A DNA stretch of 64,000 nucleotides from FEB-10 sp963710645 (GCA_963710645.1 CAVQBD010000006.1:248001-312000), one strand, 5' to 3'. Numbered from the stretch's first letter, positions 43,190 to 52,669 are shown. The notes: generated by a model not told the origin, from the sequence alone. Made by a program: numbers and translations.

Positions 43190-44773
43190 CTACCTGTCGA
43201 TCCTCACCAGCACCCACTCGGCAGAGAACAGCGCTGGGGGGTCGGGGAGGGAGCCCTCCGCGAGGGCTTCCGGCGCCACCAGGGTCGTCTTCCTTCCCGT
43301 CGGCTCCATCACCCGCACGGTCCCCTTGAGGGGCCAGATCGCGATCGAGCCCTCCTCGGGGCCCACCCCGAGGATGACTCCACCGAGGGCGGCGTCGAGG
43401 TCCTGTTGGGCGGGCATCACCTCCTCGATGCCCTGGATCTCTGGCTCGGTAGCACCAATCAGCTTCCGGGTGTACGACGCAAGTCGATACCCAGGGTCGA
43501 CCGGCTGCAGCGTTGGCGCAAGATGGCCACGATGTATGTCTGTGATGTCAACCGGCACTATTCTCGGCATAACTCTGAATGTGAACTCCGTTTCCATTCC
43601 AAACAGCAGGGCGAGGTTGCCGACGATCCAATCTCGCGACCGGCTGAAGTCCACTTCGACCGACCAGATGTCCTCCCACACCTCGGCGGGTGTCATGTCC
43701 TCCCAGGCTTCTGGAGTGTGGGGGAGTGGGTCGCAGAGGTGATCGACGGTGATATCCGCGTTTCCACCGATGTTGAGCTCCTTCTGACCCACGTGGAGCT
43801 TGACCCTGCCCTTTTTCCCGGTGGTGATCTGCACACTGCTCGCATCGGCAATGATGGAGCTCTCGACGGGTTGGCCGTTGATCAGGACGTCGCCCCCGAG
43901 CTTTTCGATGGTGGCGATGCAGCCGCATCCGCTGGTGGCCGGCTGGATGTCCCAATTGGCGGTGATCGTTTCGACGTATTTCCCGCCGGCCGTTCCGCCG
44001 GGGCCCTCAACAGACGATATCGGCTTCCCGCCACGGAGATCCGCTCCGTACTCGAGGGTGGTCCACGGGAGAGCAAGCGCCCGACCGCTGGGCGACGACG
44101 GGCCTCTGATGACGGTGTGAGAGCCCCCCTCCACGGGAAGAGACTGCGGGACGGACTCCGGGGCGCCCGGAGAGAGATGGGTCTCCGTGATGGCGCTCCA
44201 CCCCGTGCAGGCGTCGTAATCCTCTTTTTCCAGGTTCATGGTTACCGCGAGAGTGACCTCGCAGACCGCCATCAGATCAAAGCCGCCCGTTTGGCTCATT
44301 TTCAATCTGACCGCCGGTCCCATCGCCCCACGACGCGATTCACCGAGCGTGCCCGACGTCCTTTCGTCGCTGTCGCGCCGGCTGCCGGGGCGCACCACCC
44401 GCTCTCGGCGCGAGACCTCCCTGTCAAAGCACCTCGTGCCATCTTCGGTGGATTTCACTGTGTCCTGCCTGTGCCACGAGCCGCTGCGATACACCCCCAG
44501 TATCCGGGGGGCCCCGGGTTTCCCACAGAATCTGATGGTGCACCGGGCATGTCTGCTCTCGTCGTAAATCCACGATACATCCCAGTCGTTGATTCGGTCC
44601 GAGTCCTTATCGAACCCGCTGCCCTCGAGGGTGAAGTTGACCTCGCCGACCCACTCCCTCGGTTCCTCGGCGCCGACATTTCCCACGACACCGAGCCATA
44701 CACACGTTGCCGACGCGGAGGCGACGAGAGCCGCTCGGCGAAAACCGCGTCGGGACATTGGGACTGTATTCAT
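43190..44773 (-). CDS. Tat-exported FecR-like domain protein of unknown function
   Basis: The 527-residue protein starts at ATG 44773 behind ggggaggag. The N-terminus MSRRGFRRAALVASAS is a twin-arginine (Tat) signal. The central part includes GCGCIATIEKLGGDVLINGQ with VQITTGKKGRVKL, the pattern of a FecR/DUF domain that senses or scaffolds at the envelope. The N-terminal region (WVGEVNFTLEGSG) shares the WVG module with the lipoprotein at 40934-42748. The gene opposes the lipoprotein gene. Cofactor binding, suggested by Tat export, is not visible in the sequence. Confidence 0.55.
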   Translation of the reverse strand: MNTVPMSRRGFRRAALVASASATCVWLGVVGNVGAEEPREWVGEVNFTLEGSGFDKDSDRINDWDVSWIYDESRHARCTIRFCGKPGAPRILGVYRSGSWHRQDTVKSTEDGTRCFDREVSRRERVVRPGSRRDSDERTSGTLGESRRGAMGPAVRLKMSQTGGFDLMAVCEVTLAVTMNLEKEDYDACTGWSAITETHLSPGAPESVPQSLPVEGGSHTVIRGPSSPSGRALALPWTTLEYGADLRGGKPISSVEGPGGTAGGKYVETITANWDIQPATSGCGCIATIEKLGGDVLINGQPVESSIIADASSVQITTGKKGRVKLHVGQKELNIGGNADITVDHLCDPLPHTPEAWEDMTPAEVWEDIWSVEVDFSRSRDWIVGNLALLFGMETEFTFRVMPRIVPVDITDIHRGHLAPTLQPVDPGYRLASYTRKLIGATEPEIQGIEEVMPAQQDLDAALGGVILGVGPEEGSIAIWPLKGTVRVMEPTGRKTTLVAPEALAEGSLPDPPALFSAEWVLVRIDR

Positions 44774-44827
44774 GGATCCTCTCCTCCCCAGGTGCCAAGG
44801 TTGAGAAAGCAGCCCACAGAAAAATGG

Positions 44828-45670
44828 TCAACCTATCCGATGCAGCTCGACGCGGCGGTTGAGGGCGCGGCCCTCCTCGGTGTCGTTGTCACCCACCGGC
44901 TTGGACTCGCCGAAGCCGGTGGTCGTCAGCCGGTCAGCCGCGATGCCGTAGAGCTGGAGGTAGGCCTTGACGGTGTCGGCGCGGCGCCGGGACAGGTCGA
45001 GGTTGTGGTCGTCGGAGCCGGTGGCGTCGGTGTGGCCCTGGATCTCCACCTTCAGGTCGGGGTGGGCCTGGAGCAGCTTGACGACCTCCTCGAGGGTCTT
45101 GGCGGCACCCACCTTGAGGTCGGCCTTGTCGGTGTCGAAGTGGATGCCGTAGACCGCCACGAAGCCGGCCGCCTCGATGCCGCTGTACATGTCGTCGGCC
45201 GAGGTGAACTCTAGGTTTCGCTCGAGCGGCTTCTCGTCGATGATCTGCAGGGTGTAGCGGCCGTCCCACGCCATCACCCTGGCGTAGGTGATACCGCCGT
45301 CGGGACGGGGAATGCTGAACTGCAGCTCCCCGCCGTACTGGCGGAAGATCGTACCGCCCGCCTCGGTCACCGCGGCAACATAGTTGTCGACGATCTCGAT
45401 CTTGGAAAAGCTCGTGTCGTCTGAACCGCCCGGCCCAGGCTTGTGGTAGTCAAGTTGCCAGAACTTGCCCTTCTTGAAGAACAACTCGTCCCGCCCCTGG
45501 GCGTCCTTGCGCCGGAAGCGGAACTCGTCGTAGTTGGTGACCTTCTGTTGGGCGGCGGGCCGCAGCACGAAGCCCTCGATGGGTTTGATGACCGGGTGCT
45601 CTTGGGCGACCACAGGCGTGCCGAGGGAGAGCGCCACAGTGACGGCGACGAGGTGGTGGGAGAGCTTCAC
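44828..45670 (-). CDS. OmpA-family outer membrane protein
   Basis: A GTG at 45670 follows aaggagg on the minus strand and gives 280 residues with a signal peptide (HLVAVTVALSLGTPVVA). The N-terminal half is a beta-rich domain of no recognised family. The C-terminal half (about 165-278) is an OmpA domain: VYGIHFDTDKADLKV, DLKVEIQGHTDATGSDDHNL and TTTGFGESKPVGDNDTEEGR followed by ALNRRVEL. It should bind peptidoglycan. It is divergent from the MacA-like efflux operon, with a regulatory-looking gap between. Confidence 0.85.
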   Translation of the reverse strand: MKLSHHLVAVTVALSLGTPVVAQEHPVIKPIEGFVLRPAAQQKVTNYDEFRFRRKDAQGRDELFFKKGKFWQLDYHKPGPGGSDDTSFSKIEIVDNYVAAVTEAGGTIFRQYGGELQFSIPRPDGGITYARVMAWDGRYTLQIIDEKPLERNLEFTSADDMYSGIEAAGFVAVYGIHFDTDKADLKVGAAKTLEEVVKLLQAHPDLKVEIQGHTDATGSDDHNLDLSRRRADTVKAYLQLYGIAADRLTTTGFGESKPVGDNDTEEGRALNRRVELHRIG

Positions 45671-45699
45671 GCTGTCCTCCTTCGCTGTCCGATGCAGGT

Positions 45700-45744
45700 T
45701 GTTCCGTTGGAACACAAGGTATGCCTCCAGTTGAAAGCTGTCAA
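45700..45744 (-). promoter_or_regulatory. Promoter with overlapping palindromic operator, upstream of the OmpA-family gene
   Basis: On the minus strand, TTGACA (45744-45739) and TACCTT (45721-45716) are spaced by 17 bp. Directly downstream, TGTTCC-GTT-GGAACA (45700-45714) is a perfect 6-bp inverted repeat lying over the expected start site, the position of a repressor operator. Confidence 0.5.
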
Positions 45745-45875
45745 TCCGAGTTCCATGACCGCAACCCGGAGCGGGTCTCGACGTACGTTTAGTTGAGCTG
45801 TGAATCCATGGGACCTGGTCCGGGTCGGTTTGGCACTCGTGAACCGGACCAACCAGACAACGGGAGTTGGAACAC

Positions 45876-47136
45876 ATGACCAAGAAGCGTGTGCTGTTGA
45901 GCCTGCTGGTGTTGGTGATTGGGGCGGTGATCGTGGTGACGGCCCTCGGCCGAAATCGAGGAGAAGAGGGCATCGCCGTCGAGGTCGCTGACGTGGGCAG
46001 GGCAACCGTCGTTCAGACGGTGAATGCCACCGGGAAGATCCAACCGATGGTCCAGGTCAAGATTTCCGCAGATGTCAGCGCGAAGATCACCCGGTTGGGC
46101 GTGGACGAAGGAGATTGGGTGGAGAAGGGCGCGTTTCTGGTGGAACTCGACCGCGAGCGCTATGTCGCCCAAGTGGAGTCCCAGGCGGCCAATCTCTCGG
46201 CCGCGGAAGCCCAAGCAAACCTGGCTCGGGAAAACATGATCAAGGCTGAGAAGGACTACGACCGGAGCCGCCAGCTCTTCGAGAAGAACCTGGAGAGCCA
46301 GGCCACACTCGATACGGTCTACGCCATGGCTGAGGTTGAAAAGGCTCGCCATCAGTCCGCTTTGGACCAGGTGGAACAGGCCAAGGCCGCCCTGCGGCAG
46401 TCCCGTGACGCGCTGTCGAAGACGACCATCTACGCGCCCATGGCGGGCACGATCTCAAAACTCAACAAGGAGGTCGGAGAGATCGCCCTGGGCTCGCAAT
46501 TCCAGGAAGACGTGATCATGGAGGTCTCCAATCTCCAGGGCATGGAGGCGTTGGTGGACGTGGACGAGAACGACATCGTGCTCGTGTCCATCGGCGACGA
46601 GGCGACGGTCGAGGTGGACGCGCTGCCCAACGTGAAGTTCAAGGGGGAGGTCACCGAGATCGCCAACAGCGCGAAGACCCAGGGTCAGGGCTCCGCCGAT
46701 CAGAAGACCGAGTTCGAGGTCAAGATCGCCATTTTGGATCCCGGCACCGAGTTGAGACCGGGGATGACGGCCTCCGCCGACGTGATCACCGATGTTCGCG
46801 AGGGCTGTGTCGGGGTCCCCATTCAGAGCGTTACAGTGCGAACGGTGGACCAGCTCGGTGTCGGGTCGTCGGACGGCGAAGCCGAAGAATCGGCACCGCG
46901 ATTCACACCCGACGACGACGGATTCGTGGAGATCGTGTGGGTCGTGGAGGACGGGTCCGCGGTGGCCCGCCAGGTGGAGACCGGCATTCAGTCGGACACC
47001 CACATCGAGGTCGTCGGCGGGATTCGAGGAGGACGAACAGGTCGTCGTGGGGAGCTATCGGGCCATCAGCCGCGACCTCCAGGACGGGACTCTGGTGCGA
47101 GTAGGTGGCCCCGCGGCCGAGCAACAGGAGGGATAA
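45876..47136 (+). CDS. MacA-like efflux periplasmic adaptor (HlyD/RND membrane fusion family), frameshifted near the end
   Basis: The ATG at 45876 follows cgggag. An N-terminal membrane helix (VLLSLLVLVIGAVIVVTAL) anchors a membrane-fusion protein: biotinyl-lipoyl half (VQTVNATGKIQPMVQVKISA), a coiled-coil hairpin (about 100-170) and the second half (TTIYAPMAGTISKLNKEVGE) with beta-barrel (LRPGMTASADVIT). Around 47025 one extra base shifts the frame; the correct end reads EDEQVVVGSYRAISRDLQDG and stops at 47136 (419 residues). It should link the inner-membrane ABC exporter to an outer-membrane channel. No TolC-type gene is in the window. Confidence 0.85.
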
Positions 47137-47138
47137 AC

Positions 47139-47830
47139 ATGGGTCTCGATCTTCAAAACGTGACCAAAACCTACGAGATGAACAGCATCGGTGTGGACGC
47201 TCTTCGGGGTGTTTCCATGAGTCTCGGAGAAGAGCGACTACGTGGCCATCATGGGTCCCTCGGGTTCGGGCAAGTCGACCCTCATGAACATCATCGGTTG
47301 TCTCGATGTGCCGACCACGGGCCGATACTTCATTGACGGGAAAAGACGTGAGCACCCTTGGTGAAGATCAATTGGCGGAGGTCCGCAACACCAAGATCGG
47401 TTTCGTGTTTCAGACCTTCAACCTGCTGCCCAGGGCGGATGTCTTCCACAACGTGGAGTTGCCCTTGATCTACCGTGGTCTGAGACCGTCCAGACGTCGC
47501 GAGATGGCCATGCAAGCCATCGAGTCGGTTGGCCTGATCGATCGGGTCAAGCACAAACCCACCGAGCTGTCGGGCGGTCAACGTCAGCGGGTCGCCATCG
47601 CCAGGGCTCTCGCCACATCACCGTCCATCATCCTGGCCGACGAGCCCACGGGGAACCTCGACACCGTCACCGGTACCGAGATCATGGCGATCTTCGATGA
47701 CCTGCAACGGCGGGGCAACGCGATCCTGCTGGTCACCCACGAAGAGGACGTGGCCCGCCACGCCCATCGCATCGTCCGCCTCAGAGACGGAGTCATTGAG
47801 TCGGACACAGCCCAACGAGAGGCTGCATGA
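47139..47830 (+). CDS. MacB/LolD-like ABC transporter ATP-binding protein, two frameshifts
   Basis: It starts at ATG 47139 behind aggaggg. The frame begins LQNVTKTYEMNSIGVDALRG and is broken by extra bases near 47230 and in the aaaa run at 47341-47344. Corrected, the Walker A reads GPSGSGKST. Q-loop FVFQTFNLLP, signature LSGGQRQRVAIARAL and Walker B IILADEPTG are intact in the last frame, which runs from about 47345 to 47830. The corrected product is 229 residues, the normal size of this class. It powers the two permeases downstream; the last codon overlaps the first permease by 4 bp. Confidence 0.85.
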
Positions 47831-49063
47831 GCGCCGTTCACCAGACCTTCGAGGCGGTGCGAATCGCCCTGGCGGCGCTCAAGGCCAACAAGGCGCGGGG
47901 GGTGCTGACGACCCTGGGCATCATCATCGGGATTGTGGCAGTGGTCACCACCATGACTGCGGCCAACGGTCTGGCCAATTCCTTCAAGGAAAGCGCCTCC
48001 ATCATCGGTGCCGACGTGCTCTACATCTCTCATCACCCGTGGATCGTCACCGGCAATTTCTTCCAGTTCCGCAACCGGCCCCGGCTCTCTCTGAAGGAGA
48101 GCGAGAAGCTTGAGGAGAGGTTGCGCAGCGCCTTGGCGGTGAATCCCGACCGCCGAAACAGCCCGCAGCATCAAGTTTCAGTCCGACACCAGAGACAACA
48201 TCAGGATCATCGGGACCACTCACAAGCATATGCTGATGTCGAGCGCGGTGCCCGAGGTGGGCAGGTTCTTCTCGGCCCAGGACGTGCAGTCCAGGCGTCG
48301 GGTCTGCGTGATCGGCAAGACCATCCATGAGCAGCTCTTTCGGGACATCGATCCCATCAATAAAAAGCTCAAGGTCGGGCGCTACGATTTTCGCATCATC
48401 GGCGTTATGGAAAAACAGGGCAGCGCCGGGTTCTTCGGCGGCCCGGACTTCGATTCCCAGGTCTTCGTTCCCATCTCCACATTTGCCAGGGTGTTCGGCA
48501 GCCGGAATCGGGACTTCGACATCGGAGTCAAGGCTCCGCCCAATATTGCTCTTGCCGACTACGAGTATGAGGTCATCGGTGAGATGCGGAAGATCCGCAA
48601 GTTGTCGCCGTCCGAGCCCGACAACTTCTCCATCAACAAGATGGAATCGCTGATGGACGCCTTCAACAACGTGATGGGGGTTGTGGTCCTCATTGGACTC
48701 GCCATCACCGGGGTGTCGCTCTTCGTTGGCGGCGTCGGTGTCATGAACATCATGTTCGTGTCGGTCACCGAACGCACGAAGGAAATTGGAATCCGCAAGG
48801 CCATCGGTGCCAAACGGCGGGCGATCCTGACCCAGTTCCTGTTCGAGTCCTCGGCGATATGCCTGCTCGGTGGAGCCGTGGGAGTGGCGGTGTCCTTCGG
48901 TGTGGCGGCTTTGATCGACAAGATGCTCATGCCCGCCAGTGTTTCGCCTGCAATCGTCGTCACCGCTCTGCTGGTGTCGCTGGCGGTGGGCATGTTTGCC
49001 GGGATCGTGCCGGCGTGGAGGGCCTCAAAGCTCAACCCCATCGACGCCCTCCGCTATGAATGA
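47827..49063 (+). CDS. MacB-like ABC transporter permease 1, one frameshift
   Basis: The ATG at 47827 overlaps the ATPase stop. The first frame encodes the N-terminal helix (LTTLGIIIGIVAVVTTMTAA) and start of the periplasmic domain. An extra G at about 48148 breaks it; the next frame continues TARSIKFQSDTRDNIRIIG and runs to 49063. The corrected protein of 411 residues has a MacB-type periplasmic domain and three C-terminal helices with GVGVMNIMFVSVTERTKEIG, the FtsX-like signature. It is expected to pair with the second permease as a heterodimer, because both lack a fused ATPase. Confidence 0.85.
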
Positions 49064-49090
49064 CGAAGGAGCCGGGATGCGCGCATTTTA

Positions 49091-49118
49091 CTGCCTGCTG
49101 CCTACTGCCCACTTCCTG
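49091..49118. repeat. Heptamer tract, unit ctgccta
   Basis: Four 7-nt units (ctgcctg, ctgccta, ctgccca, cttcctg) lie in the 71-bp gap between the two permease genes, inside an operon. The gcagtaggcagg sequence near 37625 is the reverse complement of part of it. Confidence 0.6.
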
Positions 49119-49134
49119 GCCGGGTGGGGGAGCC

Positions 49135-50385
49135 ATGATCTGGGTCGAAGGATTCAAAATGGCGATGGCCGCCATCAGCACCCACAAGCTGAGGTCCGCC
49201 TTGACCCTTGTGGGCATCATCGCCGGGGTGGCGGCGATCATCGCGGTCATGACCGGTGTGTCGGTGATTCAAAACCAGATAGAGACCGAACTGAGCGTGC
49301 TCGGCTCCAGGGTGTTCCAGGTCCAAAAATGGCCGCCCAACGGATTTCAGAACCAGGAACGAGACTGGCGCAAGATCCAACGCTACCCGGCCTTGACCCT
49401 GCACCACGCCAACCTGATCCGCGAAAAGGTCCCCTCGGTGGACCTGGTGGGCGCCGAGATGTGGATGTCCAGCGTCCGCGCCTCATATCGCGGGACCACC
49501 ACGGAACCGGTCAATATGATCTGCGGTGGGACCCCCGAGTACCCCGAAAACAACACCCATTGGGTGGGCCTCGGCCGGAATATCTCCAACGAGGACGTGA
49601 GGGTCGCCAGGCGGGTCGTGGTCATCGGCCACAGCATTGCCGAGACTCTTTTTCCATTCTCCGATCCCATCGGCAAGGTCATGAAGGTGGATGGCCGAAA
49701 ATTCACCGTCCAGGGCGTCTTCGAGGAGCGCACGTCGGCCCTGGGTGGCAACTTCGACAACTACGTTCTGATGCCCATCACCGCCGCCCAGAAGATCTAC
49801 GGCACCCGTGACAATGACGGGAACGAGCGGTCACTCAATATCACGGTTCGATCGACGCGGGCTGACAACGTCCAGGATGCGTTGGAGGAAACCCGGGCGG
49901 TGCTGCGGGCGGATCGAGGGGTCGATCCGCGCGAAGAGGACAACTTCTTCTTCTTCACCTCGGACAGCCAGATCAAGGCCTTCAACGAGGCGACAGCCAA
50001 CCTCAAGGGGGGCGCTTTTGTTCTCGGTATCGTCGCCCTGGTCGTTGCCGGAATCGGCATCATGAACATCATGCTGGTGTCGGTCACCGAGCGGACCCGC
50101 GAGATCGGGATCCGCAAGGCGCTGGGGGCCCAACGCAGCGCCATCCTCGCCCAGTTCCTGCTCGAGGCCGTGGTCCTGTGCAACATCGGTGGTGTCCTCG
50201 GGGTGGCAGTGGGCTTCGGTCTCGGCAATCTGGTGACCGCCTTCACCGAGTTCTCGGTTCACGTGCCCATGGAGTGGGCCATCCGTGGATTGCTGTTCTG
50301 CACCGCAGTCGGCCTCATCTTCGGCATGTGGCCGGCCATCCGCGCCTCCAAGATGGTGCCCATCGAGGCGTTGAGTTACGAGTAG
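49135..50385 (+). CDS. MacB-like ABC transporter permease 2
   Basis: The ATG at 49135 follows gggggag and gives 416 residues; the frame is open further upstream, but only across the heptamer tract. It has one N-terminal helix (LTLVGIIAGVAAIIAVMTGV), a periplasmic MacB_PCD domain (about 45-260) and three C-terminal helices with GIGIMNIMLVSVTERTREIG and the final WPAIRASKMVPIEALSYE. It is paralogous to permease 1. Together with the adaptor and ATPase it forms a tripartite-type efflux or extrusion system; the substrate (antibiotic, lipid or peptide) cannot be read. It contains no frameshift. Confidence 0.9.
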   Translation: MIWVEGFKMAMAAISTHKLRSALTLVGIIAGVAAIIAVMTGVSVIQNQIETELSVLGSRVFQVQKWPPNGFQNQERDWRKIQRYPALTLHHANLIREKVPSVDLVGAEMWMSSVRASYRGTTTEPVNMICGGTPEYPENNTHWVGLGRNISNEDVRVARRVVVIGHSIAETLFPFSDPIGKVMKVDGRKFTVQGVFEERTSALGGNFDNYVLMPITAAQKIYGTRDNDGNERSLNITVRSTRADNVQDALEETRAVLRADRGVDPREEDNFFFFTSDSQIKAFNEATANLKGGAFVLGIVALVVAGIGIMNIMLVSVTERTREIGIRKALGAQRSAILAQFLLEAVVLCNIGGVLGVAVGFGLGNLVTAFTEFSVHVPMEWAIRGLLFCTAVGLIFGMWPAIRASKMVPIEALSYE

Positions 50386-50504
50386 CGAAGTCGAAAGTCG
50401 AAAGTCCAAAGTTGAACGTTAAACGTTAGGTTCATCCGGATTTCCGTGAGATGGACAGTGGTTGAATTAGAAATGAAAAATGTGAAATGTGAAATTCGGA
50501 ATGT
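50385..50504. repeat. Two heptamer tracts, units gtcgaaa to gttaaac, and aaatgtg
   Basis: 50385-50430 steps through gtcgaaa, gtccaaa, gttgaac and gttaaac while keeping the 7-nt phase, and 50463-50504 has aaatgaa and aaatgtg units. It directly follows the permease 2 stop codon. Confidence 0.7.
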
Positions 50505-50582
50505 CCACTCGCACCGATCTCGTGTGCAGTTCTGGAACCTACCAGCCACAGTATCCAGAAAGGCTTGTGGAATGAGCCCCGA

Positions 50583-50957
50583 TCAGGACCTTGGGTTGAG
50601 CAAACGCCAGGTCATGGCACGGACCTGATCGAAGAGCTGCAGCGAAGCGCTCGCGCGAGTGGAGTCGATCGCGCCGGCGTGAACCAGGAGGCGAAGATGG
50701 CAGTCGACCTCTTTCGCGGAGCCGTAGGCGATTCGCCAGTGATGGAGCCGATCCCGGCCCGTTCGGCCGTGTCCCTCTGCAATATTGGCGGGAACCGATG
50801 ACGCCGATCTGATCACCTGATCTGCGAGGCTCTTGACGGGAGCCGGCACACGTTTGACAAGGGAGATGGCTTCCCCGGCAGCTTCGATGGCCTTGCCGTA
50901 GACGATGAGTTGGTTGCCTTGGTACGCGTCGATCATGATCACCTCCGGGTCGTTCAT
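50583..50957 (-). CDS. Four-helix-bundle protein (S23/IVP family)
   Basis: The 124-residue protein starts at ATG 50957 behind GGGAGA. The pattern LADQVIRSASSVPANIAEGH, then GRTGRDRLHHWRIAYGSAKE, is that of the TIGR02436 four-helix-bundle family, first seen in intervening sequences of 23S rRNA and common as stand-alone genes beside variable regions. The function is unknown. Its start lies inside the left arm of a ~150-bp nested palindrome, and the surroundings are full of other repeats. Confidence 0.8.
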   Translation of the reverse strand: MNDPEVIMIDAYQGNQLIVYGKAIEAAGEAISLVKRVPAPVKSLADQVIRSASSVPANIAEGHGRTGRDRLHHWRIAYGSAKEVDCHLRLLVHAGAIDSTRASASLQLFDQVRAMTWRLLNPRS

Positions 50958-51082
50958 TGAGTTCTCCCGACGTCGATCTGTTTCCGGATGTCAAGGGTCG
51001 TCTGACGACTTGTCTTGCCCTTGACATCCGGAAACAGATCGACGATTTCCTCCCAGCGAACGACCCGGAGGGGATCACGATG
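50932..51082. repeat. Nested imperfect palindrome with perfect 27-bp core arms
   Basis: Core arms 50971-50997 (CGTCGATCTGTTTCCGGATG then TCAAGGG) and 51018-51044 are perfectly complementary over 27 bp with a 20-nt spacer, which itself begins with the small palindrome GTCGTCTGACGAC. Outer arms (about 50932-50956 and 51057-51082) match again, so the right arm is an inverted, diverged copy of the start of the four-helix gene and its leader. Confidence 0.75.
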
Positions 51083-51103
51083 CGCTCCCAGGGAACATCT
51101 ATC

Positions 51104-51203
51104 AGCGACAGTCGGCAGTCGGCAGCGCCCGGGACAGGGACAGCAACCGGCGTCCGGGGCAGATGGCAGCATCGGTGATCAGCGACCGCAATTTGGGGCA
51201 ATC
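51104..51203 (+). repeat. Dispersed ~98-bp repeat, copy 2 (copy 1 at 9427-9524)
   Basis: It shares agtcggcagcgcccggg, cagggacagcaaccgg and atggcagcatcggtga with copy 1 at equal spacing. The following 51214-51300 contains a diverged, inverted relative of the 13546-13610 module. Confidence 0.65.
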
Positions 51204-51346
51204 GCCGCTAAACACCGCCGCGGCCCCTGATCGCTGACGCAGCCGCCGATCATGGACGCTGTCCCTGATTGCCGTCGCTGCCCCTGCCGCCTGGATCCCC
51301 GCACGGAGACGGGCACGCAGAAGCCCCACCTCACGTTTTCCCGGAT

Positions 51347-51469
51347 GAACCAAACGTTAAACGTTGAAAGTTGAACGTTCCCACCCCCCCGGGACGACAA
51401 CAGGGCGCGATGAACTGGCGTGCCAGGGCCCGACTCGGGACCCCTAACCCGGAACGCGGGACCCCCTCG
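51347..51469. repeat. Heptamer tracts, units acgttga and actcggg
   Basis: 51347-51382 has acgttaa, acgttga and aagttga; 51426-51469 has gggcccg, actcggg, acccgga and acgcggg. Each keeps 7-nt phase, just upstream of the small lipoprotein gene. Confidence 0.6.
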
Positions 51470-51496
51470 ACAAAACAACCGGGCTACACTGTGCCC

Positions 51497-51865
51497 ATGA
51501 GGTGCATTCTTCTCGTCGTCTGTCTCACATTCTGCGGCGCGGGGTGTGCGTCCAATGCCTCCCAGGAAGATCTCGACGCCGAGCGGTGGGCTCAGGAGGT
51601 TCGTGTTCTCGATCCCGACGAGGTGGGCGACCGCTCCTACGATGTGCTGGCCGAACTTGAGGAACGCATCCGCATCGGGGCGATGGGGGAGGAGGATGCC
51701 ATCTCCCAGGCCGAGCGTTCGATGCGTCTCAGAGCGGCCAAGGTGGACGCCGACGCGGTGGTGCTGGCCGGTTGCCGCAGGCTGTCGGACCGTGAGGAAT
51801 TTGGCGCCAGCGCAACTCCCACCATGCGCTGCGTCGGCTACGCCATCCGTTGGCTCAAGTACTGA
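51497..51865 (+). CDS. Small lipoprotein of unknown function
   Basis: The ATG at 51497 gives 122 residues. The signal RCILLVVCLTFCGAGCASN has a lipobox (CGAGC), so it is lipid-anchored. The mature part is short and helical (EERIRIGAMGEEDAISQAER, RSMRLRAAKVDADAVVLAGC). The 'RAAKVDADAVVLAG' strand-helix resembles the small DUF4156-like lipoprotein fold, but I am not confident. It has no clear operon partner; the MBL gene converges on it. Confidence 0.55.
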   Translation: MRCILLVVCLTFCGAGCASNASQEDLDAERWAQEVRVLDPDEVGDRSYDVLAELEERIRIGAMGEEDAISQAERSMRLRAAKVDADAVVLAGCRRLSDREEFGASATPTMRCVGYAIRWLKY

Positions 51866-51937
51866 TCAGGGGGGCCGAGTCCCGTGCCCCGAGTTCAGGT
51901 TTGGCCGTCCTTATCCTGTTCAGCCTGGCGCTGATCC

Positions 51938-52669
51938 TCAGCCCAGGACAGCGGCCAGTTGGCCCAGGAGTTCGCTTCCGTCGCCGCTCCACGATGAACC
52001 ATGCATGCAGGCGAGGGTCGTCGGATTGGCAGCGGCGAGCTTGGCGATGAGGACGCCGGTGTTCTTGGTGTGGGCGTAGTAGTCCATCGCACCTCGCATG
52101 GCTTCACTTGGCCCCAATATGTCGCCCTCGATGAGCGGTTCGTGGTCGGCACCCGGTTGAGTGAACAGATCTCCACAGAAAAGGGTGGACGTCGCCTTCT
52201 CGAACAGATAACCGCAGTCCCATCCGTGGGGTAGATGGGGTGTGTCCATCCACACCACGGTGTGTTTGCCGAGCGACAGCTGCTCGCCATCGAGGAGGCC
52301 GAGTCCCTCGCGGTCGGCGACATCGTCGACGGACACCATCTTTGCCACGTTGCCGCAAAGAGGCACGGCGTTTGGAGCCACACCGAGAAACTCATTGAGG
52401 GCGCCACATTCATCGGCCTCGAAATGCGAGATGCCGAGATAGCGCAAATTTCTCGGCGGCATCACCGCCTCGATGGCCTCTCGGACCAACTCGAACATTC
52501 GGCGTGGCCCGGTGTGGAACAACAGTGGTTCGTCGTCGACAATCAAGAACTGGTTGAATGTGAATCCACCGGGCAATGCCGGCATGGGAGGCACCGGGGT
52601 GCTGATGCGGAAGATACCATCTCCGATCTCGGCGATGTTGGTGTTGGTGTGCGAGTTTGTGATTTTCAT
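51938..52669 (-). CDS. ODP-type MBL-fold metallohydrolase (diiron)
   Basis: The 243-residue protein starts at ATG 52669 behind aggagg. ISHFEADECGALNEF carries the HxExD metal motif of the flavodiiron/ODP branch, and further ligands lie in FCGDLFTQPG and CMHGSSWSG. It lacks a fused flavodoxin domain. Flavodiiron-type MBL domains reduce oxygen or nitric oxide or serve as sensors; the stand-alone form here has unknown substrate. It is the third gene of the TetR-MAPEG-MBL operon. Confidence 0.75.
   Translation of the reverse strand: MKITNSHTNTNIAEIGDGIFRISTPVPPMPALPGGFTFNQFLIVDDEPLLFHTGPRRMFELVREAIEAVMPPRNLRYLGISHFEADECGALNEFLGVAPNAVPLCGNVAKMVSVDDVADREGLGLLDGEQLSLGKHTVVWMDTPHLPHGWDCGYLFEKATSTLFCGDLFTQPGADHEPLIEGDILGPSEAMRGAMDYYAHTKNTGVLIAKLAAANPTTLACMHGSSWSGDGSELLGQLAAVLG

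Noticed and set aside
43103..45214. 703-codon plus-strand frame
   Set aside because: It runs antisense through two genes with clear signal peptides and ribosome sites, and has no plausible fold.
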